Below are positions 1 to 5,877 of a stretch of 6,654 nt of DNA, in pieces. The position numbers and the translations under genes were made by a program. Source of the DNA: Paratissierella segnis (GTDB taxonomy: Bacteria > Bacillota > Clostridia > Tissierellales > Tissierellaceae); NCBI RefSeq assembly GCF_014385195.1, contig NZ_JACRTG010000024.1, forward strand, positions 1 through 6,654, given 5' to 3'. The notes under the pieces were generated by a model that searched no databases, was not told the origin of the DNA, and worked only from the letters and a program-made list of their open reading frames with translations. The first letter of the stretch is position 1, and each line of letters starts with the position of its first letter.

Positions 1-32
1 GTTTATCCATTAAACTTATCATCCCCTAGCCT

Positions 33-52
33 CCCTATGAATTGTCATAGGG
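33..52 (+). terminator. Short perfect hairpin, possible weak terminator
   Basis: CCCTATGA (33-40) and TCATAGGG (45-52) are exact reverse complements separated by a four-base loop (ATTG). On the plus strand the stem is followed by TTATTATATATTTCTTCT, which is T-rich but interrupted, so it would be a weak intrinsic terminator for a gene upstream of the window. On the minus strand no T run follows. It could instead be a leader structure of the regulator-like gene that begins just downstream. The hairpin is seen directly; its role is inferred. Confidence 0.4.
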
Positions 53-123
53 TTATTATATATTTCTTCTAGAGGAATTTTCAATTAGAATTTGGGGTAC
101 TTTTAGAATATCATATACAGAAT

Positions 124-816
124 TTGCCAAGCAAATCTTATAGATTGCAATGTAATCAAATATATACTTTAATAAAGAAAAAATATTATTTAAGAGCAGC
201 AGAGCTTTTATCAGAACTTGAAAAATATTACCTTAAAACAGATAATACTTTAGCTATATTACAAACTTATTCACTAAAACTTATATTGATGGAAGAATGT
301 AATTCTAATGAATGGATTGAAGAGACAAGAAAAACTCTGCCCATTTTTAAAGAAAATATAGATAAAAATAAAGAGCAAATAATAACCCATATTTTTAATA
401 TTTCTATGGGATGTTTTAATAGGAAAAAATATAATCTAGCATTTGAACTGCTATCATTTGTACTAATAGAATCAGATGAACTTTTTTTACCTACAGCAAT
501 TTACTTAAATAATATATCTACCATTACAGGTTTAGATATACCTCAACAAGCAAATAAAGAAGAGTACCCTGTGGAAAATTTCCCAAAAGAATTTAATATT
601 ATTTATAATTTCTATCTTCTTAAAAATAGAGGTTCACCACCTGAAGAATTAGAAAATTATATTTTCGAGAACATCCGCCCTATTTTTATTAATTGTTCAG
701 ATGATTCACTTTATCAAACTTTCCTTATTGAGTTAGAGAAATGTGTATCTATAACTGGACATAAAAATTTGATCTATCAATATAATAGAATAAAAACACG
801 TTCTATTAAATCTTAA
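124..816 (+). CDS. Rgg/PlcR-like TPR-type protein without a DNA-binding domain
   Basis: The 230-residue product is rich in Lys, Glu, Ile, Asn and Leu, predicted almost all helical, with no signal peptide or membrane segment. Repeated helix pairs such as KKYYLRAAELLSELEKYY (residues 19-36) and RKKYNLAFELLSFVLIESDE (99-118) look like the tetratricopeptide-like, peptide-sensing half of Rgg/PlcR (RNPP) regulators. Those proteins are usually about 280-300 residues with an N-terminal helix-turn-helix, which is absent here. The only start is TTG at 124, with no convincing ribosome site. The frame is open back to 73 after a TAG at 70-72, and that extension (ending LLEYHIQNLPSK) also looks like linker sequence of this family. 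The gene may therefore be an N-terminally truncated remnant. It converges on the ABC operon, whose stop lies 13 bases away. I recognise the family only by pattern; a generic TPR protein is the main alternative. Confidence 0.5.
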   Translation: MPSKSYRLQCNQIYTLIKKKYYLRAAELLSELEKYYLKTDNTLAILQTYSLKLILMEECNSNEWIEETRKTLPIFKENIDKNKEQIITHIFNISMGCFNRKKYNLAFELLSFVLIESDELFLPTAIYLNNISTITGLDIPQQANKEEYPVENFPKEFNIIYNFYLLKNRGSPPEELENYIFENIRPIFINCSDDSLYQTFLIELEKCVSITGHKNLIYQYNRIKTRSIKS

Positions 817-829
817 TTATTAACACAAT

Positions 830-2572
830 CTAACTCCAAGTAAGTTTTTCCAATGTAATATGACTGCGGTACCATTCATCATTTTCTAAAAGGACTTCAG
901 GAGAACCAACATTTTTAACTTTACCGTCTTCTAATATAACTACTGTGTCACTGGCAATCATAGAAGATAAACGGTGGGATATGGATAGTATTGTATGAGC
1001 ATCCCTTGTCTTTTGCAATACAGAGACTATTTTTTCTTCAATTATAGAATCAAGATTTGCTGTAATTTCATCTAGCAAAAGAATAGGAGGATTAGTTACT
1101 ATAGCTCTAGCTATTGCTAAAAGTTGTTTTTGTCCCTGTGAAAAAAGAGTGTCACTGTCTACCATAGTATCTAGTCCATTTTCCAAAGATGCTACATATT
1201 CTGTAAGCCCTACAAAATCTATGACCTCTTCTATTTGTTCTCTCGTAATACTCTCATCCTGCAAACTTATTTGATCTCCTACTGTTCCCTTTATTATGTG
1301 AAAACTTTGATCAACATACCCAAATATTTTACGTTTCTCAGAGTTCGGTATGTCGTAAACATCAATGCCATTTATTGTAATGCTGCCCTTTGTTGGCTTT
1401 AAAAGCCCCATTATAAGCTTAAATAATGTGGTTTTCCCAACTCCTGTTCTTCCTACAAATGTAACTTTCTCATTTTGTTTTAAGACAAGATTAATATTTT
1501 GGATAATATCTAAGCCTTCTTCATATTGAAAAGTAATATCGTTAAAAGATAATATTACATCTTCACCTTTAGGAATGATATTTTCTGCCCTTAATTCATT
1601 CTTCTTAAAGTCATCTTCAGGTTCATCGAAAAAGTCATTTACTCTTTTAATGCCTGATATGGCCTGTTGAATATTTTGTAGTTCCATGCCTAGACTCTCA
1701 ATTGGTGCAAATAAGTTAGATATTAATTCTATTGATGCTGCAACCATACCTAGAGATATACCTAAATAGTTTAATTGTTTTGATGATAGTACTACAATGA
1801 AACTAATAACAGCAGCACGAATAAGTTGAATTATTGGAGAGTATACAGAGTCATAAAAATTAACTTTTTCAACTGTTTTATAATTTTCAAGTAAATATTT
1901 TGTGTAGTTCTCTTCCATATAATCTTCCTTGCTGTAGGATTTAATCATCTGTACATTTTTTAAGCTTTCAGAAATATGATTATTTACTTTGCCCACTAAT
2001 ATTCGATTCTCAATCTGTGCCTTAAGCATTCTTTTTTGAAAAGCCCTTGTAATACTATAAATAGCTGGCAATAGTAATAGGGTTACAATGCCAAGCTTGC
2101 TACTAAACATCCAAATTGAAATTACAATACCTATAATCTTAAAACAATCAACTATCATTCCAACAATACCACTTGTAAATAGTGAATTAATTGCATCAAC
2201 ATCATTTGTAAATCGTGAAACTACTGTTCCTGAACTATTAGTGGAAAAAAACATTGCATTTATTCTTTCAAGCTTTTTTATCATCTCACTTCGTATTTCC
2301 TTTGTAATCTTTAGTCCCAAAATTGTAATAATAGCCTCTTTAAAAAAATTAAATACCCCAATTAAAAACAGAATACCAATATAAGCAAAAGCAAAGGTAA
2401 GTAACTTATCAAATTTCTTTGGTACAAGGCTTTGGTCAATAATATTTTTTAAAATTTGAGGAGGAATTAAACTTAAAACAACAACACCACAAATAACAAA
2501 TACTAATAAGATAATAGTCCATATATTGCTTTTTATTACCTTAAATACTGACTTTTTTATTGTGCTCATCAT
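830..2572 (-). CDS. ABC exporter half-transporter, subunit 2 (catalytic-Glu subunit)
   Basis: About 580 residues: an exporter-type membrane domain with six hydrophobic spans (roughly residues 17-38, 57-76, 135-156, 160-176, 247-264 and 269-290), then a nucleotide-binding domain. Motifs from the chosen start are A-loop Tyr350, Walker A GRTGVGKTT (374-382), Q-loop Gln422, deviant signature FSQGQ (477-481), Walker B LLLDE with catalytic Glu502, and switch His533. The frame is open to an ATG at 2653, but GGGAGGG (2577-2583) sits just ahead of two consecutive ATG codons at 2572 and 2569, so one of these is the start. They lie 32 or 29 bases inside the end of the upstream transporter gene, implying translational coupling. 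It should form a membrane heterodimer with that partner, exporting drugs, lipids or peptides; the substrate cannot be read from sequence. No terminator is visible after its TAG stop. Confidence 0.93.
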   Translation of the reverse strand: MMSTIKKSVFKVIKSNIWTIILLVFVICGVVVLSLIPPQILKNIIDQSLVPKKFDKLLTFAFAYIGILFLIGVFNFFKEAIITILGLKITKEIRSEMIKKLERINAMFFSTNSSGTVVSRFTNDVDAINSLFTSGIVGMIVDCFKIIGIVISIWMFSSKLGIVTLLLLPAIYSITRAFQKRMLKAQIENRILVGKVNNHISESLKNVQMIKSYSKEDYMEENYTKYLLENYKTVEKVNFYDSVYSPIIQLIRAAVISFIVVLSSKQLNYLGISLGMVAASIELISNLFAPIESLGMELQNIQQAISGIKRVNDFFDEPEDDFKKNELRAENIIPKGEDVILSFNDITFQYEEGLDIIQNINLVLKQNEKVTFVGRTGVGKTTLFKLIMGLLKPTKGSITINGIDVYDIPNSEKRKIFGYVDQSFHIIKGTVGDQISLQDESITREQIEEVIDFVGLTEYVASLENGLDTMVDSDTLFSQGQKQLLAIARAIVTNPPILLLDEITANLDSIIEEKIVSVLQKTRDAHTILSISHRLSSMIASDTVVILEDGKVKNVGSPEVLLENDEWYRSHITLEKLTWS

Positions 2573-4304
2573 TGTTCCCTCCCTCTGTGTTCTGTAAATT
2601 ATATATTGTAGAATAGAGTTCTGATTTTTTAATAAGTTCATTATGTGTACCATAATCTACTGTTTTGTCATCATTTAAAAGAATAATCTTATCTATTCTG
2701 TTAAAAATAGCTAAACGGTGTGAAATTAGAATAATTAAACTATCATTGTAATTATTTTTTAAGTTTTCAATAATTTTTTCTTCCGTCTTCATATCAACAG
2801 CAGAAAAAGGGTCATCCAATATAATAATTTTATTTTTATTGTTAAGTGCTCTTGCAAGAGCTATCCTAGCCTGCTGTCCCCCGCTTAATTTTATTCCACT
2901 ATTTCCAACTAGCGTATTCTGGCCATTACGCATTGCCTCTAAGTCTTTATCAAAACAAACATCCTTTAAAACAGAAGTAATATCACTTTTGCTTCCCAGG
3001 GTTATATTGTTATATATGGTATCTGACAGCAACTGGGGTTTATGCCCTAAATAAGAAATCATTTGGCTTCGCTCATATTCTGAATAATCCTTTAATTCCT
3101 TGCCATCTATCTTAATGCTTCCTACATAAGGGTATAGACCTAGTAAAGATATTCCAAGGGTAGACTTACCAGAAGCAATAGAACCTGTTACTCCAATAAT
3201 TTCCCCTTGTGACCCTGTAAAATTAACATTTTCGATAATATTTCCCTTACCATCTTCATAAGAAAAACTAAGATTTTTAACAGATAGTAAAGTACAGCTT
3301 GTATCTATATTAGAAGAAGTGTCTTTGATTTTGTATTCTTCAAGATACGGTTTTATACGCTTCCATGAAACCTGTGATTTTTGTACAGAATTAAATAGCT
3401 TTGCTGCTTTACTTGCCTTAAAAGCCATAGCAGTAAACATAGCAACATAAGTAGAAAAAGCCCCTACAGTCCAACCACCATTAATAACTTTTGTACCTCC
3501 TAGATAGATTACTATTATAATTCCAAGCATAGCAATAACATTGTATATAGGCTGCATAGAGTTTTCTAATATATTGGCTTTTATTGCCTTATCTTGCAAA
3601 TCCTCTAATTCTTCTATATACTTCACACTATTTTTTGATTCCATACCATTTACTCGATAAATCATTGAATTTTCAATTGCATCATAAGTAATATCAGCCA
3701 ACTCACTGCTTTTTTGGCGATATTCCTTTGAATATTTATAAATAACAGTTTTTAACTTTTCAGCAAGTACCATAGCAATGGGAACAAAAATAATAGACAA
3801 TATAGTTATTTTAACATCATAAACAAGCATTGATATAATATAAGTAACCATAAGGACGCCAGTATCAAATACTTCAGTGGTGAACTTTCGCATACCCTCA
3901 ACACATAAATCAACATCTGAAATAGCTCTCGTCATTAGATTCCCAGTATTTTCATCGTCTAGTTCAGAAATGCTTTTGTGCATAATATTGTTATATATCA
4001 TAAGCCTCATAGTAGCACTGGTACTATTAGCAAAACGCCTTATATAAAACCGCTTAAAATATCGTAAAAGTTGATTAATTCCTATAAGGAGTGTATAGGT
4101 AATTGCAAGAATTATTACTGAAGATAGGCTATTCCCATAGGCAATAGAATCTATTAGTTTTCCCTGATATATAGGTCCTAAAATAATTGTAATGTTATAA
4201 GACAATCCAAATATTACAATTAAAGCCACAACAAATTTTTCTTTTTTCCAATAATTTACGATTTTGTCAGGCTGTTTCATAGGCTCAATCTTCATTTTTG
4301 ACAT
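2541..4304 (-). CDS. ABC exporter half-transporter, subunit 1 (degenerate ATPase site)
   Basis: 587 residues, full length for a bacterial half-exporter. Six hydrophobic spans are visible (about 24-44, 60-80, 145-162, 165-182, 252-270 and 278-298), then a nucleotide-binding domain. Motifs are A-loop Tyr349, Walker A GSIASGKST (374-382), Q-loop Gln424, a canonical LSGGQ (473-477), Walker B IIILDD with Asp498 where catalytic Glu is usual, D-loop SAVD (501-504) and switch His529. Asp in place of Glu is the hallmark of the non-hydrolytic site in heterodimeric exporters such as BmrCD, LmrCD and TM287/288, and its partner here carries the matching weak signature. It is the first gene of the operon: ATG at 4304, ribosome site AAGGAG 11 bases away, promoter about 110 bases upstream. 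Multidrug or antimicrobial-peptide export is likely by family, but the substrate is unknown. Confidence 0.93.
   Translation of the reverse strand: MSKMKIEPMKQPDKIVNYWKKEKFVVALIVIFGLSYNITIILGPIYQGKLIDSIAYGNSLSSVIILAITYTLLIGINQLLRYFKRFYIRRFANSTSATMRLMIYNNIMHKSISELDDENTGNLMTRAISDVDLCVEGMRKFTTEVFDTGVLMVTYIISMLVYDVKITILSIIFVPIAMVLAEKLKTVIYKYSKEYRQKSSELADITYDAIENSMIYRVNGMESKNSVKYIEELEDLQDKAIKANILENSMQPIYNVIAMLGIIIVIYLGGTKVINGGWTVGAFSTYVAMFTAMAFKASKAAKLFNSVQKSQVSWKRIKPYLEEYKIKDTSSNIDTSCTLLSVKNLSFSYEDGKGNIIENVNFTGSQGEIIGVTGSIASGKSTLGISLLGLYPYVGSIKIDGKELKDYSEYERSQMISYLGHKPQLLSDTIYNNITLGSKSDITSVLKDVCFDKDLEAMRNGQNTLVGNSGIKLSGGQQARIALARALNNKNKIIILDDPFSAVDMKTEEKIIENLKNNYNDSLIILISHRLAIFNRIDKIILLNDDKTVDYGTHNELIKKSELYSTIYNLQNTEGGNNDEHNKKVSI
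2573..2583 (-). promoter_or_regulatory. Ribosome binding site deciding the start of ABC subunit 2
   Basis: On the minus strand GGGAGGG (2583 down to 2577) precedes AACA and then two ATG codons. The GGAGG core is five bases from the ATG at 2572 and eight from the ATG at 2569; both are workable. The upstream ATG at 2653 has no comparable site, and using it would add 27 residues before the usual N-terminus of this family. The site lies within the last codons of the upstream ABC gene, so ribosomes finishing that gene could reinitiate here. Confidence 0.8.
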
Positions 4305-4315
4305 AGTATTATCAT

Positions 4316-4321
4316 CTCCTT
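4316..4321 (-). promoter_or_regulatory. Ribosome binding site of ABC subunit 1, long spacing
   Basis: AAGGAG on the minus strand (4321 down to 4316) is a strong Shine-Dalgarno match but sits 11 bases from the ATG at 4304, longer than the usual 5-9. No in-frame start codon lies closer. An ATG within the spacer (4313 down to 4311) is out of frame and ends after seven codons. Initiation may therefore be sub-optimal. Confidence 0.65.
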
Positions 4322-4397
4322 AGAAGAATCCAATATAATTACATAAGCTATACCATATTACTCCATCCTATCATAATAACACAATTCCATTACTAAA

Positions 4398-4422
4398 GTG
4401 ATATATGTGATAAATATATCAC
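4398..4422. promoter_or_regulatory. Perfect 9-7-9 inverted repeat, candidate operator
   Basis: GTGATATAT (4398-4406) and ATATATCAC (4414-4422) are exact reverse complements separated by seven bases. The dyad covers the -10 box and predicted start site of the ABC promoter, the usual place for a dimeric repressor of a drug-efflux operon. GntR (YtrA-type), MarR and TetR families all bind sites of this size; I cannot assign one from the sequence. No intact repressor gene is present in the window. The adjacent regulator-like gene lacks a DNA-binding domain, so the cognate regulator is probably elsewhere. Confidence 0.55.
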
Positions 4423-4441
4423 CTTTGCCCATGTAAATCAA
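4413..4441 (-). promoter_or_regulatory. Sigma-A-like promoter of the ABC operon
   Basis: On the minus strand TTGATT (-35, 4441 down to 4436; 4 of 6 to consensus) is followed by exactly 17 bases and TATATT (-10, 4418 down to 4413; 5 of 6). Transcription would start near 4406, leaving a leader of about 100 bases before the first transporter gene. The -10 box lies inside the inverted repeat at 4398-4422, suggesting repression by steric block. Boxes and spacing are seen directly; activity is inferred. Confidence 0.6.
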
Positions 4442-4456
4442 TAAAAGTATGGCAAC

Positions 4457-4494
4457 AAAAAACACAGGGAACTCCCCTTATGTTCCTGCGTTTT
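4457..4494 (-). terminator. Intrinsic terminator upstream of the ABC promoter
   Basis: The arms at 4459-4472 and 4482-4494 pair as a stem of 13 base pairs with one G-T wobble and one bulged base, around a nine-base loop. On the minus strand the stem runs into six T (4462 down to 4457), a good intrinsic terminator. On the plus strand it ends in four T only, so bidirectional action is possible but weaker. It lies 15 bases behind the -35 box of the ABC promoter, so it would stop read-through from the IS remnant side into the exporter operon. Confidence 0.7.
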
Positions 4495-4518
4495 AAGACG
4501 TACATCTTTTTTAAGGCA

Positions 4519-4589
4519 TGAACAAAAATGTTTATCCCTTTATGATATATTTAATATATAAAGAAAAAAAGGAAGGTAATGTATGTAAA
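4519..4589 (+). other. Orphan promoter, ribosome site and first codons of a lost gene
   Basis: On the plus strand TGAACA (4519-4524), a 16-base spacer and TATGAT (4541-4546) make a plausible promoter. A purine-rich ribosome site (AAAGGAAGG, ending 4576) and ATG at 4579 follow. The frame reads Met-Tyr-Val and then enters the presumed IS end at about 4590, closing at a TAG after 12 codons. A second ATG at 4583 has better spacing but is followed at once by TAA. This looks like the head of a gene cut off by the insertion. The body of that gene is not recognisable on the other side. Promoter strength and the lost product are unknown. Confidence 0.35.
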
Positions 4590-4596
4590 TGTCAAC

Positions 4597-4641
4597 TTAA
4601 AAATGTACAATTATTAGAATTAATTATTGCTACATTTTTAA
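4597..4641. repeat. Long imperfect inverted repeat at the IS end
   Basis: TTAAAAATGTA (4597-4607) is the exact reverse complement of TACATTTTTAA (4631-4641). Inside, CAATTATTA (4608-4616) pairs with TAATTATTG (4621-4629) with one mismatch, leaving a four-base loop and one bulged base at 4630. The result is a 20-bp imperfect stem that overlaps the istB stop codon. It could be part of the transposase-binding end of the IS, or a transcript-ending structure. It is not followed by a clear T run on either strand. Confidence 0.55.
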
Positions 4642-4916
4642 CTTTCTAATAAATCAATTTTTCCTTTTAATCTATAAGAAGGTCCAGTAATTTTAATAAT
4701 TTTTGAATGGTAGATTAATCTGTCGAGAATGGCGTTAGCCAATGTTACATCAGAGAAAACCTCGCCCCATTTACTAAAAGGCTGATTTGTAGTAATTATA
4801 GTTGAATTCTTTTCATACCTCTTATTTATCGATTGAAATAGTAAGTTGGCCCATTGTTTATCAATTGGCAAATAGCCTATTTCATCAATAATTAACAACT
4901 TATATTTAAAAAAATG
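4638..4916 (-). pseudogene. istB: istB fragment (IS21-family helper ATPase, C-terminal third)
   Basis: The readable product begins FFKYKLLIIDEIGYLPID, which contains the Walker B region of the AAA+ ATPase IstB. It continues with conserved family blocks (IITTNQPFSKWGEVF, ANAILDRLIYHS, GPSYRLK) to a natural stop at 4638. IstB is normally about 250 residues; roughly the last 90 are present, and Walker A and the N-terminal part are missing. A TTG at 4898 is the only nominal start and is not a real one. A TAA lies in frame just upstream at 4917-4919. The break falls at a run of seven T (minus strand, 4914 down to 4908). One extra T would join this frame to an open stretch reading DVLRKDILNQINNI, so a single-base deletion is possible, although that upstream stretch is not recognisably IstB. 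Nonfunctional. Confidence 0.85.
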
Positions 4917-4983
4917 TTATTTATTTGATTTAATATATCTTTCCGTAAAACATCCCCCCAATCATTTTAAAATATTATACTAG

Positions 4984-4995
4984 AAAAATGTACAA
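4984..4995 (+). repeat. Second copy of a 12-base IS-end motif
   Basis: AAAAATGTACAA here repeats exactly the sequence at 4599-4610 next to the presumed IS terminus, in the same orientation. It sits between the istB fragment and the downstream operon terminator. It may be a leftover of the same or a second IS21-like end, but the orientation is not that of the matching opposite end. In so AT-rich a region, a chance match is also possible. Confidence 0.4.
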
Positions 4996-5006
4996 ATCTG
5001 TAAATC

Positions 5007-5026
5007 TGTGTATTTTTGTGTATTTT
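5007..5026. repeat. Perfect 10-bp tandem duplication
   Basis: TGTGTATTTT occurs twice head to tail (5007-5016 and 5017-5026). It lies in the noncoding gap between the istB fragment and the terminator of the hydrolase operon. Apart from this repeat and the 12-base motif at 4984, I see nothing in 4917-5048: no RNA gene, promoter or convincing small ORF. Probably replication slippage or decay of an IS end. Confidence 0.5.
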
Positions 5027-5048
5027 CATTTTATCATTTACACCAAGC

Positions 5049-5088
5049 AAAAAACCAGTTAGGATTACATATTCAATCCCAACTGGTT
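5049..5088 (-). terminator. Strong intrinsic terminator of the deacylase-hydrolase operon
   Basis: The arms at 5053-5066 and 5075-5088 form a 14-bp stem in the minus-strand RNA, complete except for one G-U wobble, with an eight-base loop. A run of six U follows (5054 down to 5049, two of them in the stem). It begins 22 bases after the stop of the serine hydrolase gene and so marks the end of that operon. It also prevents read-through into the IS remnant. Confidence 0.88.
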
Positions 5089-5110
5089 CTAATTTAAAAT
5101 CCATCGTCCT

Positions 5111-5875
5111 CTATTGCTCAGTCATGCAGAAAAGCCTGTATGAAGTATCCCGCATAAAATCTTCAAATTCTGGAACATCTGTATCATTTGATGCAAAGCA
5201 CACTATAAAAGGCTGCTTTGCATACACTATGCCCACATCATGAGTTGTTTCCTCCTCTTCTCCAGTTTTATGAGCAACTTTAAAATCATAAGGCAGCCTA
5301 GCTGGTATCTTGCTGTTAATCTGCTGCTGGAGCAGAATGTCCTCAAAAAACTCCGAAGTTTCTTCGTTAATCAAAGTCCTTTTATATATCTTTTCAAGCA
5401 GTTCACCCATCTCTTTAGGAGTGAATACATTCATAACGCCCCTGCTTTCACTTTCAAAATCGTAAAGCTGCCTATTCAGCCTGGTTTTTTTCATACCAAG
5501 CTTATCAAAAACACCCTTCATTTTTTCAATTCCGAAATACTCTGCAAGAACATTCGCGGCAGTATTGTCACTTATGGTAATCATCAACTTTGCCAGTGTC
5601 AAAATATCAATCGAAGGTTCGCCTGTCATATGCTGGACCGCACCACATCCAGGTATTTTATCACTCTCTGAAATTTTGATTTTCTCGCCGAAGTCCACAT
5701 TATTATACACTTTTTCATAAAGCATTGCCGCAAGAAGCGGAAGTTTGAAAATACTGGCAGCACGAAATAGTTCATCTTCATTAAATCCCACAGTTTCGTC
5801 TGTAACAAGATTTTTGTAATAAAAACCCACCTTTCCACGCATACCTTCCATTTTATCAAAAAGCTCATTCCACAT
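5111..5875 (-). CDS. Cytoplasmic class A beta-lactamase-fold serine hydrolase
   Basis: 254 residues, full length for the class A beta-lactamase fold without its export signal; there is no signal peptide, lipobox or membrane segment. Catalytic elements are SxxK at Ser41-Ile-Phe-Lys44, SDN at 102-104 and KTG at 203-205. The omega-loop region (TRLNRQLYDFESES, 131-144) lacks the RxExxLN pattern, and the residue expected to match Glu166 is Leu137; Asp139, Glu141 or Glu143 are alternatives. Without that Glu, efficient penicillin hydrolysis is doubtful. Members of this fold also act as D-peptidases, amidases or esterases. The ATG at 5875 comes two bases after the stop of the D-aminoacylase-type gene, and a purine-rich stretch (AAAGGGA) in that gene's end can serve as ribosome site, so the two are translationally coupled. 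Likely role: hydrolysis of a peptide or amide related to the deacylase substrate (inference). A weak cytoplasmic beta-lactamase is the alternative. Confidence 0.85.
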   Translation of the reverse strand: MWNELFDKMEGMRGKVGFYYKNLVTDETVGFNEDELFRAASIFKLPLLAAMLYEKVYNNVDFGEKIKISESDKIPGCGAVQHMTGEPSIDILTLAKLMITISDNTAANVLAEYFGIEKMKGVFDKLGMKKTRLNRQLYDFESESRGVMNVFTPKEMGELLEKIYKRTLINEETSEFFEDILLQQQINSKIPARLPYDFKVAHKTGEEEETTHDVGIVYAKQPFIVCFASNDTDVPEFEDFMRDTSYRLFCMTEQ

Positions 5876-5877
5876 AA

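Larger units (their letters stand above)
4590..4916 (-). mobile_element. Remnant of an IS21-family insertion sequence
   Basis: This segment contains the 3' third of an istB-like gene on the minus strand. About 45 bases beyond its stop comes TGTCAAC (4590-4596) followed by a TGTACA motif, which fits the TGT-starting termini and TGTACA-like end repeats I associate with IS21-family elements. The transposase gene istA, the first two thirds of istB and the opposite terminus are all absent. The outer limit near 4590 is inferred from the motif, since no target duplication can be checked. The inner limit near 4916 is where the IstB-like reading ends. The element cannot move by itself. Confidence 0.65.

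Noticed and set aside
783..808. TAATAGAA / TTCTATTA inverted repeat near the end of the plus-strand regulator-like gene, considered as a terminator between the convergent genes.
   Set aside because: The eight-base stem has only one G-C pair, lies inside the coding sequence and is not followed by a T run on either strand.
2088..2384. 98-codon plus-strand open frame opposite the second ABC gene.
   Set aside because: It is antisense to a clear membrane-domain coding region, has no ribosome site and resembles no family.
4360..4380. Alternative ABC promoter (TTGTGT, 18 bases, TAATAT) on the minus strand near 4380.
   Set aside because: Its matches to consensus are weaker (3 of 6 and 4 of 6) than those of TTGATT-17-TATATT, which also coincides with the dyad.
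5007..5026. Repeats near 4984-5026 considered as a CRISPR or iteron-like array.
   Set aside because: There are only two 10-base units without spacers and no associated genes; simple tandem duplication is sufficient.
5240..5671. 143-codon plus-strand open frame opposite the serine hydrolase.
   Set aside because: It is a shadow of a well-supported gene with catalytic motifs on the other strand, and its product has no recognisable features.
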